Shown: positions 52,641-64,000 of the stretch, piece by piece
Layout: every line of letters begins with the position of its first letter
Numbering within the stretch: the stretch's first letter is position 1
From: Camarhynchus parvulus
Taxonomy: Eukaryota; Chordata; Aves; Passeriformes; Thraupidae
Assembly: GCF_901933205.1 (NCBI RefSeq)
Contig: NC_044590.1
Span: 2,991,501 to 3,055,500, forward strand
DNA: 64,000 bases
Reading direction: 5' to 3'
Program-made: the position numbers and the translations under genes
Notes under the pieces: model-generated
What the model saw: only the letters and a program-made list of their open reading frames with translations
Databases searched by the model: none
Told to the model about the DNA's origin: nothing

Positions 52641-54938
52641 TGAAAAACAATCATGTTTCACTGAATAAACCTTCCTCCAACTTCTACAGTTGCAGATGAG
52701 AGGACAAGCTTATTTGAGTCCAGATAATCTTCCAAACTAAAAGTATTAACAAAATTTCAATATATCGTATTCTTCCTTCAGTCCACAATACCCTTGCAAG
52801 CAATCACTTATTCCCTATAGATTACACCAAGCAACTCTATGTGGATATGAAGCCAAACCTCTAATCTCTGCCGTCCTTCCAAGCCTCTCTTTGAAAGGTC
52901 ATCAGCCTAAAATTTGTTATATGGCTTCATCCCAGCCTCTTATGAAAGCTTAATCTCTTAACTGAGCTGCTTGGCTTTCCCCCCTCTACTCAGTTTTCCT
53001 GTTTCAAACAAGGACAAGAAAATAACTTGATTTATGCCCACAAAAAGTCACCCAAGAGGCTTCTTATTGTCATTTTAGGGATAAGCAACCAGTGTGCAGG
53101 GTCTAGATGTAACTGGGCTGCAGTTCCTGACTGCTTCACAAGAAAATACAACAAATACTACCTTTTCAAAAAGCAATGTACAGTCAAACTGACTTTATTT
53201 GCTCTGGCCCAGTTTGTAAAGGCCACAACCAGCCTTTAGGAACACCAGTAATTATGCCAGTGATTTATTTTACACAGTGGGAACAGGATTAAAGGCATTC
53301 AAACAAAATTACAAAAACAACTGCCACAGAGAAAGTCTTTAAATTCTGATTTTTTACACCAACCACTGCTTTAAAAAATCACCACTCTTCACCATCTGAT
53401 ACCACATAGAACATTAAGATTCTGTTACTATTACTGTGCTGAAGTATTTTCTTCCAAGGAAAAAGATACTGGTTGCAGAGACAATTTTTGGAAAAACCCC
53501 AAATCAGGAGGAGCAGAACATGCCACTTTCATGATCATCTATGATATTTTTCCAGCTCTCTGACCTTCATTAAAAAATTTCCTACCCAGTCAAGTGATTA
53601 AAGTGATGAAAGGTCATTTAGCACTTTCTAGTCCTTAAAGGCATTCAGTCACACTTTGTGCTGCAGAGAGTGTTTGTCTTCTCTCAGTGTTTACTACCAC
53701 GGAGATGGCAACCAGCAGTGTCATGATGGAAGAGTTGTTCATTTCTCTTACATCAGTTACACTTTAGTACTAAAAGCTTCTATTGGCTGACTCTTCTTTT
53801 GCTACATGATCACAGTGAAAGAGAAATCTTAATCAATAACTCAGGAAAGACTTCATGGATTGGGGCAGTCTGACACTCTTATTTTCCTCTTGGCACCATG
53901 TCTGAGCTGCCTTTGGGCACTTCCAGTCACAGGACCTGTGCTTTGATATATTTTTTGCAAATATTGATGCAAAACTAAGTTGATCTTGCATTGGTGTAAA
54001 TTTTCAAAGTTATTCTCAGCAATAGTTTATTACTATAACTACCATGCCATTTAAAAGAAAACCTTGTTTTTTATTACTGAAAAAAATCAAAAGCATTTTC
54101 CAAATTACCTGGTTCACTCTGCCAAATTGGACAGCAAAACTATAAATAAATAATCTTAGAACGAGAGTAAGCTGCTGAGCTTACCTGGCTGCTGGAATAG
54201 GGAACTGCCAACATTGAGAGGGCTGGAAGGTTTATTTGTTATTGATTATTACTATTATACATTAACACCCAAATGTCCCCTCTGTCCCCTTATAATTCCT
54301 CAAGTTTTAGGTTTTGCAAAACAGAGATCAACACAGAATTCCTCTCCCGCTTACCTAAGAAGGTATCAGGTAAATGACAGAAGTAAGGAAATACTGCTAT
54401 ATCCTCTCTCTAGAACAGAAATGAAACCTTAAATAATTTAACCAGAATAACACAGCAATTATTCTAAGCTCCAAGGAGATCTCAGCTTCCCTGAAGCTGA
54501 TCCACAGGATCCAGACCCATAATCTAGGTGCAAGACAACTCTTCCACTCAAAACACAAATCAGTCATTATTTCCAGGTAAACTTAGATGGCAAACAGAGC
54601 ACTCTTCTCTCTGGACATGTCCTTCCCAGATTACAAAGAACTGCAGTTTTAGACACTAAATGAAACCTAATTCTATCATGAATTTGAAACTGAGGACAGG
54701 AAGAAAATTGATCTAGAATGCTTTTTTCCTTTTTTCTTTAAGGAATTTTACTACTTTTTATATTTTAATTGTTGACTCACAAATTACTTTAAAGCTTATG
54801 TAACCATTTTTTTAAAAATCCTCTCACTGTAGACTATATGTGGGGCATAAACTTATTCACTTTAAACTTGGCTTGGTCAAGCCATCATTTTAATGGTTTG
54901 TGAAAGAAAAATAAATGAGGTTTATAAGATCATGGAAG

Positions 54939-54971
54939 CTGGTAGTTACATGTGCATACTGGTAGTTACAT
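54939..54971 (+). repeat. 13-bp direct repeat with 20-bp period
   Basis: CTGGTAGTTACAT occurs at 54939-54951 and again at 54959-54971, separated by seven bases. It is a small local duplication with no recognised role. Confidence 0.8.
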
Positions 54972-57703
54972 CTTTTTCCACACAAATTGTTCTATTCCTT
55001 GGGGAAAAAAATTAATCAACAGATTACTGGGAAAAAAAAAATACTGAATCCATGCTTGAGTACAAACAGTTTCCTAACAACAACCGCCACAGACATATGC
55101 GCACGTACTCTGGTACAAAATTGTGATCTCCCAAAAGTTTCTTAAAATTGGCAACACTGCCTCTCCTTATCCAGGACACACTTATAAATTCCAAATCAGA
55201 TAACTTAGGGCTCAGATGCAGCACCTGTGTTCTAAGCAGTTTTAAATTTCATCTTTCTTAGACCAGACACTAAATTTATATGATCTATACTCAGCTTGCA
55301 CGATGTGTTTGATGCTTTTATATAAGAACATCCTTCAATAATGGAGAAATTCTTTTCTCTTAAAGATGGAATTCATCTCAGTAAAAAGCTACAGTTGAAT
55401 GAATAAAGTACCCTACCTATCAGTGTCCAAAATAAAATAAGGAATTAAAAGCTAATAAAAACTCCTGAACTGGCAACAGCCTCGCAATTTGGTATTTGTT
55501 GGAGAGGCAAAATGTACCTGACATTCCAAAGATTCCTAAAATAATCACCCATGATTAACAGTGCTGGGACAAGCACACAAGGAAGAAACAGTCAGTAGGA
55601 CACAAACAGCACCATGTCCATTCATAACAGGGTTCAGTGTGTTGAGAGAAGGTTTGGGCTTGAAATGAAGGCTCATGGTGGATGTATTCTGACATACAGC
55701 AAAGCATGTACAAAAAAACTCTGGAATCATCCAATTTCTTAACTGGCTTGAATCCTGAAGAATGTAAGTAATTTCCACTGCTGCATTTCAAGGCAATTTC
55801 CCTTAACACAGACTTCACCTTATAGTTTTCTAGAAGATTATCTTAAAATAAAATGCAGAATTTTAAAAAGAAAAATAGCTACCAGAAAATTTGAAAGGAA
55901 GGAAAGAACTCATACAGAGTAGGGCATTTTCATGTTTTCGGATATTTCCATCCTTTTCTATTTGTTGGCTGATTTGAGCTGCAACATTAAACACTTTGGC
56001 AGAAGAGAACAGAGAAAACAGCACCTCTCTCATTATTGCTGCCACCCCATGGACCTCACCTCACAAGCATGAAGAATCTCACCCAGATGAAGTTCTGTCA
56101 CCATAACCAATGACAAAGAAGCCACATCACTCTCACAAATTAAATTTGGCTGGAAGAGTAGCTAAGAAGAACAGAGTGCCAAGCATATTTTTGTTTTGCT
56201 AAATGAAAGGACGTTCTATCATTTCAGCTAGAACCCATATGTCACTCATACCAAGGGATATCAGTAACACATTTCCTTCTGAAGAAAGAACACAATGAAC
56301 CAATTAATCAAACCTTAAAATGAGGATGAAAATTATTACAGCCATTTGTTAAAATACAAAAGGGCATTAAGAAAATAAACAGCAATATCTGCTATGGTTA
56401 ATGCAGTGATATTTTCAGTATCCCAGGCTTGCAGAAAATTGGCACCTCCTTTCTGGGACTTGAGTGCTTCTGAATGCAGGAGTTTCTTAGCACTCTTTCT
56501 GATTCACCAAAAATCAAGAGATAAATTTTCTCTCTATCTAACATGAATCAGGGATAAAACTATTGAAATAAATGTGTCTGATCCTGCACTGACTCAAGTC
56601 TTTTTCTAGAACTTTGTGAGGACATTTTGAAACCCTCCTATTTATGTACTTAGATGACAGGCAGCAGAAGTAGTGTTGAGCCCACCTAACTACGACTTCA
56701 AGCTATGAATTTATTTGAAGCTGGCAGCCTAAACTGTCATCAAGTGAAAGAGGCACCTCCAAGGGGTTGTGAATCCTATGATGGTTGATTGCCCAGAGTA
56801 AGAGTCTCATTATTAGACACATAAAACAGGCAAGGTAAGCTATAGAAAATGGCAGGAAATGGAGAAGCAGCCTCTATTAATAAGTTTACCTAATGTGTTT
56901 CACTAATTTAAGAGTCTCAAAGAGGTCCATGACATCAAGACTGGAGTTCTACAGAGATGGAAGGAGATGGAAGAGAGAAGACAACACAGCTGTACAACCA
57001 CAGCTCTACCTCCTTCCCCATTTCACCAAGAAGTGCAGGTGGAGCATCTGTGAGGACTTTCAGTAGATTTTCCTGGAAACCCATAATGTGATAACATTGG
57101 CCCAGCAAATTCCACAGACAGAGATACATCCCTCATTTGAGCAGTGAGTAAATCCTAGCATGTGATATCTGGAAGGAACAAGAGATACACAAATAAGTGA
57201 AGCACATCACTGCAGTCATTTCTGATGTACAGCTCTATCACTAGACCTTTTTCTCCAGCAAAAACTAAAACTGAAACTCTGGAGCACTTAGAAAAGTTTT
57301 TCTGCCCTTTTCACTGTCATTTAAAATTTTTTCAATGACAGACTGAAAAGCTATGCTAGTTTCATTAACAATGAAATATGTTTCTCTTGAAATCTTTTTT
57401 CTCAGCAGTAGTAAAGTAAAACTGAAGTGAATCACAAAGCATGGTGCTGTTCAAGCAAGTCCTAGACAGTTCACAGCCCAGAGCAGATAATTTCATTTTA
57501 TCACATCACTTTTGTTGACAGAGTGAGAATGAATGACCCTTCCACAAGCAAGAGCACTTCTCCCTAGTGTTAGTGCCAGCAACTGGGCAGCTCACAGGAG
57601 TACTGCCCTGGCTCTTGGACAAGGCTTTCCTCAGGAGGAGGACTTTCTCACAGAGACACCCTTTAGCTCACCCCTGTGAACTGGTGAGGCATTTCAGACT
57701 CAA

Positions 57704-57780
57704 TGAATGGGTCAGGCTAGAAAGGACCACACTTGGTCATCTGCTCCTGCTTCTGCAGTGTTGTCCCAGAGCTCAGTGCA
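57704..57780 (-). mobile_element. CR1 LINE scrap, antisense, older type
   Basis: The plus strand reads GAATGGGTCAGGCTAGAAAG then GACCACACTTGGTCATCTGC and later GTTGTCCCAGAGCTCAGTGC. This matches the reverse complement of the bird CR1 variants whose 3' region reads as 'GGGTCAGGTTGGAAGGGACCACAGTGGGTCATCTGGTCCA' on that strand. Both ends are lost and several short deletions are present. It belongs to a different CR1 subfamily from the copy at 18634-18892, which implies an independent and probably older insertion. Confidence 0.75.
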
Positions 57781-57783
57781 AAT

Positions 57784-59589
57784 AACCAAGAGACTTCAGG
57801 ATTTTAGCAGAGAAAGGTGTTCCATCGGTTTCAGCAGAAAATCCAGGTGAGTGCTAAGGATTCCAGTCCAAAAGAAAGTCAAATTAAAGCCCTCATTCCA
57901 AACAGTTAAGCATCTGCATTGACTGCTTGAATGAACAGTACAAGCGACTAAATGAGATTGCTAAATCTAAAGTTATAAATGAGCAGAACCTTTGCAAGAA
58001 CTAACCCCCAACAAACTAAAATTATCAAATTGGAAAAGCAACACTCAATTTCAATTACACAGGACAAAGCACTGGTGGCTATTGGTCTCCTTATTTAAAT
58101 GGTGTTTGTTTAAAGCCATTAATTAATAGAACCCTGAGATCACACATAATGTTGCCTGGGTAGAATTTCTGTTTCCACACCATATACACATTAAATTCAA
58201 AGTGAAAGGCTTAAAAGCTTAATGCAGTAAAGACAGAAAATATGAAACTTTTCAAATCCTCATTTCTGTGGCCTTTTGCTCACCCCAGTCTCCTATCACT
58301 TTTTTTTTCCTTAAAAGACATTATGTGTTAGGAGAGCAAAGCAGCCTGGGGAGGTGATATTTTACCATTGTCTGTGCCATTAATGCAGTTAAAAAATCCT
58401 CAGACTGGAAAAATCAGACAGATGCATCTTCCAGGTTCACATGTGCCAACTCCATCTGTTAAATCATTAAAACACAGGCTTGGCAGATTCTGGAGAAAAA
58501 CACATTTGTTTTCACTATAAAGAGGAAGAGTAAACTTTCTTTCTGTTCTTACCACTCCCCCCTCCCCCATAATTACTTTAATGTGAAAGTCTGCATGAGT
58601 GGGTACTATCTAAGATGCCACTGAAAGAGGTTTTGATTGAATTGGGATGTGTATGTGACAAATTATATGTCATAATCCAGGTTAGTCAAAGCACTATTAA
58701 ACCAAGGTCTATAGATACATTAAGGTGCTTAATCATTTACCATTTATTGCATATATCATGTTACACCACCTATTTAAACACTGATTTTCCTTACAGCAAT
58801 GAACCTGTTCAGGTTAGTTTTAAAGATGCAGTTTACATAAGGAGCAGCAAATCTGATCAAAGAAAGCTACCAAACCTTGAATGAAGAAATTAATAACAAT
58901 AAACCTTTTTTCCAAATCTATAATGAAAAAATATTTTCTACCTTCAGCATAAAGAAAAGCAACAAGATCCTAACCTACATTTAATAAATACTAACAGCCT
59001 ATATGTTTCCAATATCAATACTACTGATACTAGGAAAAGAGATTTATGCTGTTTCCTACTACAGCACTGTACAACCATTTTCACTATGGCAACATTACCT
59101 ATAGTGCATACATCAAAAAATTGAGCATTTTGAGTGCAACTAAGTATAAAATAGGATGAACCTAGACACGAGTATGACAGTGTGAATAATTTAAACCCCA
59201 AGACCTCCCATAGCTGCTATTAAAACAACAGATTGCTGCTGAATGCATTTCTTTCTTTGTATTCTACAACAGAATGGAATTTCATTCTCCATGCTTGTTA
59301 CTTTAAGTAAAAGGTATCCTATTTAAAGCAAATGTCTGGATTTTTTGTCTTTTTTGTGTTTGCTTACAGTTTTGCAGCTATTTTCAACTATCATCTAAAC
59401 AGAGATTTTCTCTGTACTGTTCAATAGCAGAGTACAGAAATTAGAAGCTATCAGAGCTACCTTTGCAAAATAAATACATTTTCATAAAGGACATTCCATT
59501 GCAGTACCCTGAAGTTTCACTGAGTCATCATCCCTGCCATTCTGTGCAGCAGGGCTCATAAAATAGACTGGAAACTGATATCCCACTTT
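57784..59589. other. noncoding stretch with candidate conserved noncoding element
   Basis: No coding exon seen. The part around 58075-58170 combines a forkhead-type TGTTTGTTTA (58103-58112) with the 10-bp palindrome ATTAATTAAT (58118-58127), a homeodomain-type core pair, in clean non-repetitive sequence. It resembles a conserved enhancer core, by appearance only. A C-rich short run (CTCCCCCCTCCCCC-like) lies near 58554-58568. Confidence 0.35.
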
Positions 59590-60000
59590 GTGTTATGTAA
59601 CTGCAACCTTTCCTTCCGCCAAAGTACCCACTAAGGGGCTGTAGGAGCTGCTTCTTTCCCAAGAAGAGGTTGAAACATTTCTTTGACTGGAAATTTGTTG
59701 TCATCTTGTTGCAAAGCTCCCATATCTTCTCAGTGATTTCTCACGGACAGCTCCGTGCAGCACTGACTTCGACTTCTTCACTGCACAGCCAACAACCGCC
59801 AACCCCATCTCTCTTCACAGCACAACCAGCCAACCCACTTTTTGTAGCACTCTTCTTACTGGACACAGCTGTGGCCTATTAAGGGCAGGCCTGTTCCTAA
59901 TATTTGGTGATCAGTACAGCTACAACTCTTCAGGTGTGAGATTACTTTCTGCACTGTCTTTATTTTCTTACATTCTATCCCCCCACAGAAATTCTCCTGC
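59590..60000 (+). mobile_element. possible old LTR-like interspersed repeat
   Basis: This stretch differs in texture from its surroundings: it is richer in C on the plus strand, with repeated AACCAGCCAACCCAC-like wording (59763-59840) followed by ACACAGCTGTGGCCTATTAA (59863-59882), GGCAGGCCTGTTCC and a TCTTTATTTTCTTACATTCT segment near 59957-59976. This resembles the U3/R part of bird endogenous retrovirus LTRs as I remember them, but I cannot name the family. No clear TG...CA ends, primer-binding site, target duplication or internal viral genes were seen, so it would be at most a degraded solo LTR. Borders are approximate. Confidence 0.3.
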
Positions 60001-63000
60001 TTTTGGTCATGGATGGACTGCACCCTCATGTTTCACCCTCCTCCTCTTCCAAACAACTTCTGAAAAACCTGATGGGACTCATTCCAAACAGCTCTATCTG
60101 CACAGAACTGATGGTGCACTCTGTACTCCACTCCCAACTATTATGCAGTCCTAGAAGTGTTCTTAGAACCTGGGAAAATTGCAGAACCATTGCTTTGAGT
60201 CATCCAACACTTTCCCAAATGTCCTCTTTCACGTTACCTACGCACCACTCCCATATGGCTGGGGTCTCTCCAGGGAACTGGCTACAGCTTCTCCACTGGA
60301 GATCAACTTCAGATTTAGTGCAACAGAAAATTTTTCCTCCAATATTGAGCAACATAATTTTTACAATCTTATAATTTTTATAGTACAATCATAATTTCAG
60401 AGCTGTTCTCAGGCAAAACTAAGCAAGCAGAGTACAACATGAGTGCACCAAAGAGAAGAAAGAAAATACAAGCATATCACAGAGCACAAAACAGAAAGGG
60501 TACTTGAAGTGCTTTCCAACAAAAAACTGTTATTACAAGTATGTACTTTCTTTCTAGCAAGTATTTTAATTTATATGCTCAGAGAATGAAGAGGAAAATG
60601 TATCCAAAAGAGACAATAACTTCATCGTGTGATGGCTACAAATAGAGAAATTTAAACTTATAACAAATACACTCTTAAATTAGAACACAATTAGATGCTA
60701 ATATCCCTCCACTGCCTGCAATCACCCTCAAGGGAAGCAACATTGCATGAGACTAACAGAACATTCACTTGTTTTAAAATTTACAGGAGGCTCAAGAAAG
60801 TTTCACGTGCATTTTACCCCAGAAACAATGTGCTACTTATTCTTCCTAGCAATGATTTTTTACATAGCATTCTGGGATCAAAATGTAATTTTCAACAATA
60901 ACATATTTTCTGACATTCTCTAAGGAAAAATTACTGGTTTCTTCCCTCTAAAAGGATTTTGAAGGAATAACATCTGTGTTGAGATTATTGTGAATATGTT
61001 AAACTGACAGCAAGTCTCTAAGGGGCACTGCTCATTAATGTTCTGTGCATAAAATTAAAACTTGAAATATATTTTCCAATCTTTTTTGAATCATTTAAGC
61101 AATTCTCATGCAAAGAAACTATTGTGCAGCAATCATATATTTGCAGAGTAGGCTATGAAAGCTATTAAAATGTCCCAGACCCCCTGCCTTTCAGGCAAAA
61201 GCAAAAAAGGAGACGCTTTCTGATTTCAAACATGAGCTGTATTGAAACAAAAAAATACTTTCAAAGACCATGAAGAGTTTGATTTCAGTTTATACAATGC
61301 AATAAAATTTAAAATTTTGTCTTTCTCCTTCATCTTTAATTCATACAGTGCCTAGGTAGTTCTCATAGCAGCAGGAGAGTTTTGTTAAGTGTTGCCCATT
61401 GGCATTTACAAGAAATTTCTCCAGTGGCTACAAGTGGTGGCCGTATTATTTATTATATAGCAGGGCAGGATTCTGCAAACTCCCTGCAACCACAGCTGGG
61501 GAGCTGTGCTCTGAGACAACTCAGGGGTTTTAATGCAGACTCCTTCTCCAGTAGGAAAGTGATAAAGGTCTCCATGTCCATAGAACAAATAATTTTGTTT
61601 GGAGGGCACGTATACTTCTTCCACCCAGTACAACAGAAATATAAATGTATCCATCAGGTTTACTGTAAAGCAGTCTCTCATGCAAATCTTTAGTTTGAAT
61701 AAAAAAGAATGAATCTGCTCAAAATCAAATAAAATTCAAGGAATTATTGAATTTTTCAAGCACAGAAATCTGCATAAAGCTGTAGCTGTAAGTGCCATTT
61801 TATGGATAAAAAAAAGGAACATATTATCATTGAGAAAACAAACATGCCCTCACTGTTTCAGAAGCCACTGGATAATTACAGCCACAATAAGATGAGAGTT
61901 CTAAATTTTACCACAACATATAATGATTCTAACCAGGCTGTTGGATTACGTTCATAAATGGAAATTCAGGAACTTCAATTAACATGTTCTTGATGTGATA
62001 GACTTTAGCAGGGCTTTTTTAAATGAAACCAGTCTGTGTCAATGGGACTTCATTACTTAAATCACAGTAATCATAACAAGGCAGTCTCAGGCTGCCTACA
62101 TCTGAAATATTATGTAAAAACATTACAAAAAGACACCGAAGTTATGCTCAAATACTCCTTTTTTAGACTTCCACACCTCACATCGCAAACTGCAGCAGCA
62201 AACACAAAACTGCCAGGACTAACTAATATTTTTTGGTAAACATTTTCAATGGAAAAGCCTAAGCACAGCTGCACATGGATCTATAAATGGATATATAAAC
62301 ACCTCAGCAGAGAGCGTCACTTTCAGAGGTTCTGACATTGCTGACGTGGAGGGGAAGACACCAGATTAGTGCAGCTGAAAGAAGATAACAAAGCTGCTCC
62401 TCAAATTTTAGATGTGAAGATGGCACCTTGAGAAACACAGAGAGCACAGACTGGTGCACCCCACTGCAGGTTTCCTTAGGGATATGTTCATTCCCCCTCC
62501 CTCACTGCTATGTGCCATCAGTGGAGGGCTTTTATTGCCCTTTTCCACCCCAAAAGCCCAGGCAGAGCCCTGCCAGCTCCTCTACAGAGCTGCCACACAG
62601 ACACACACGGATCTACCCAGCCAGAGCCAAAGCACCACGGCAATGTTTGGGACTCACTGCTCACACGCTGAACTTGGAACACCACAAAGTTCTATTTCTA
62701 CACTGTCAATATAAGAAGTTTCATCTCTCATTTCTTCTTGATAAATGCTGGTGCACTTTAAGCTCTGACACAGTAAACTACAGATTTGATTGTTTCATTA
62801 ACAAATTATCATTTTCAAGGAAAGCATCAAAGCAATAAGAAAACTCCTGAGATAAATGTGACAAAGCAGCAGGAGTTAATTAAGTAGGACAATGAGTAAG
62901 CATTTATGGGTGTGATAGGAGACCCAGCTGATTTAATTGCGAGCCTAATTATCAATTAGAGAATCAAGAAATGGCGTGTAAGTGAAATATTCCATTTGTT

Positions 63001-63339
63001 GATACTTTAATGATTTTCAGAGACCCAGAAGAGCAGTATTAATTGCTATTTTAGAACTACAGAAGACATTTTTATTCTCCTCTTACTCAGACATTCTTAG
63101 TACTTCTAAAATAACTAAGAAATTTATATAGTCTTCTCGTACTCAAATATTTAAGTACTTTAGGTACTTTGGATTATTTTTTTAAGTCTAGTAATTAAAC
63201 ATTCAAATGCATTGCCTCTGAACCACTCAGCTGAAGTCAAAACCTTTCTGCATTTATTTTCTAATAAGGATAATAAGTGCCCAGTAGTGTGAGAGTCCCA
63301 TTAACTATTTCCAGGGTGTTTACACAAGTCAAATTCCAG
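60001..63339. other. noncoding stretch, no gene recognised
   Basis: Open frames up to 136 codons occur on the plus strand (62428-62838) but overlap others and carry no family features. The block at 62850-63050 contains several homeodomain-type AT cores and is described separately. The rest is AT-rich unique-looking DNA. Confidence 0.5.
62870..63050. promoter_or_regulatory. candidate homeodomain-rich conserved noncoding element
   Basis: Several TAAT-type cores are packed together: the palindrome TTAATTAA (62876-62883), TTTAATTGC (62932-62940), the inverted pair CTAATT-ATC-AATTAG (62945-62959), and ATTAATTGC near 63038-63046. Between them lies repeat-free sequence of mixed composition (for example GGGTGTGATAGGAGACCCAG). 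Such packing fits an enhancer bound by homeodomain dimers. No alignment was available, so conservation is inferred. Confidence 0.3.
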
Positions 63340-64000
63340 ACAACACGAAAGAGATCGGGGAGCCATTTAAACCGAGGGCAAACAAAGAGCAAGCTGGCTC
63401 TGGATAGAACATTTGTAGGAATGTTTTATCCAGCAAATGCAAGAAATAAAAATTACAAAAAAAATTAATATATTGGAACACAACGAACCCTTCACAAGCT
63501 ATAAGTATATTCTGGGTTCTCACACAGAAGCCATAAAGTATGTTGAGGTCTATCTCAGAACTTCTGACATAGGCATGTAGCTTGTAAGGGAAATTTACGA
63601 GAAAAAGAGACCCACAGACACCATATCACAGGATTGGTGTTGTTTCCCTATGAAATTATCAAAAAACAATTTTAAGTGTGTAGCAAGAGGAACCGAGAAC
63701 AGGACAGCCGATTAAAAAGAAGCTTTTAACCACCTTCACCCAAATGTTTTTCCTTTCATTTAAAGACACCCCAAAAAAATTACTGAGCACTTCCCCTGGC
63801 CTCCTGAGGGGCCTCAAGAAAGCATGGATTGGGAATTTTTTACTTATTTTTCCCCTGAGAAACGGCTGTGACGCCACTAAGAGGTTCTAAAAGACAAGTG
63901 AAGGTAATCCTTCCCCCCAATGACTATATATGCACTTCCCAACATTAATTTATTACGCGTTTTGACCCGCCCCCTCATTACCTTAGGCCCGCCCCTCCGC
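63340..64000. promoter_or_regulatory. left edge of a probable CpG-island promoter
   Basis: CpG dinucleotides, rare elsewhere in the window, number about 14 in these 660 bases and become densest in the last 140. Two GC boxes of the type bound by Sp1/KLF factors, CCCGCCCCC (63966-63974) and CCCGCCCC (63988-63995), stand close to the right end. A TATATA lies at 63925-63930 and a TGACGCC CRE-like half-site at 63869-63875. The gene and its direction lie outside the window: it could run rightwards, or leftwards with this stretch as first exon or intron. The open frame on the minus strand at 63659-63877 shows no family features. Confidence 0.4.

Larger units (their letters stand above)
38951..57703. 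other. long noncoding stretch, with a few exon-like or conserved-looking blocks
   Basis: No confident gene. An A-rich imperfect repeat of TGAAAAACCAAA-type units lies at 39141-39201, two AAGAGGTACAG copies at 40443-40466, A-rich sequence at 47107-47138 and 52612-52640, and a 13-bp direct repeat near 54939-54971. Blocks that look like conserved noncoding DNA occur at 43690-43900 and 44975-45080. One strong minus-strand splice acceptor precedes an open frame at 46800-46966 (see findings). Other open frames, up to 131 codons, overlap one another in several frames and show no domains. Confidence 0.5.

Noticed and set aside
57010..57072. Possible 63-bp phase-0 minus-strand exon (ENLLKVLTDAPPALLGEMGK) with AG and GT at its ends
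   Set aside because: The acceptor has almost no pyrimidine tract and the donor is weak; no neighbouring exon was found. It is too short to judge without conservation or transcript data.
1..64000. CRISPR arrays, bacterial-type operons, phage or plasmid genes, tRNA genes
   Set aside because: I looked for regularly spaced repeats, ribosome-binding-site spacing, tRNA cloverleaf boxes and compact gene packing; none is present, and the CR1 elements place the sequence in a bird genome.

Overview
This is vertebrate nuclear DNA, most likely from a bird. It is AT-rich by eye, has no operon-like gene packing, and no open frame carries a recognisable domain architecture. The best clue to the organism is four decayed CR1 LINE fragments. 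One retains reverse-transcriptase wording (HKSVGLDGIHP) and a 3' end ending in degenerate ATTCTATG-type repeats. Another closely matches the common CR1 3' region of bird genomes. The particular CR1 wording suggests a neoavian bird, perhaps a songbird, but the sequence alone does not settle this.

Layout. Positions 1-3524 hold no gene, only one exon-like splice pairing near 2017-2148. A plus-strand CR1 piece with an internal 20-bp tandem expansion lies at 3525-3855. A minus-strand CR1 piece lies at 5718-5882 and a longer one at 18634-18892. From 18893 to 38715 the sequence is unique-looking noncoding DNA with simple repeats (a GTT/T-rich tract near 33185-33261) and a mild CpG cluster near 35020-35400. 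A minus-strand open segment at 38716-38950 is the only place that reads like a real coding exon. It could be a terminal exon or a retrocopy, and I do not recognise the protein. Positions 38951-57703 are noncoding apart from one weak candidate terminal exon (46800-46966) and blocks that look like conserved noncoding elements. A fourth CR1 scrap lies at 57704-57780, and a possible old LTR-like repeat at about 59590-60000. The last 660 bases gain CpG dinucleotides and end in two GC boxes, which suggests the edge of a CpG-island promoter continuing beyond the window.

Interpretation. The window is best read as intergenic or intronic sequence of a bird chromosome, possibly next to a gene whose promoter starts at the right edge. 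I found no RNA gene, CRISPR array, viral gene or novel multi-gene system. Most short open frames are what AT-rich noncoding DNA gives by chance. The findings are mainly regulatory-looking motifs and repeat oddities, scored modestly. The decisive tests (repeat masking, bird whole-genome alignment, RNA-seq) could not be run here.
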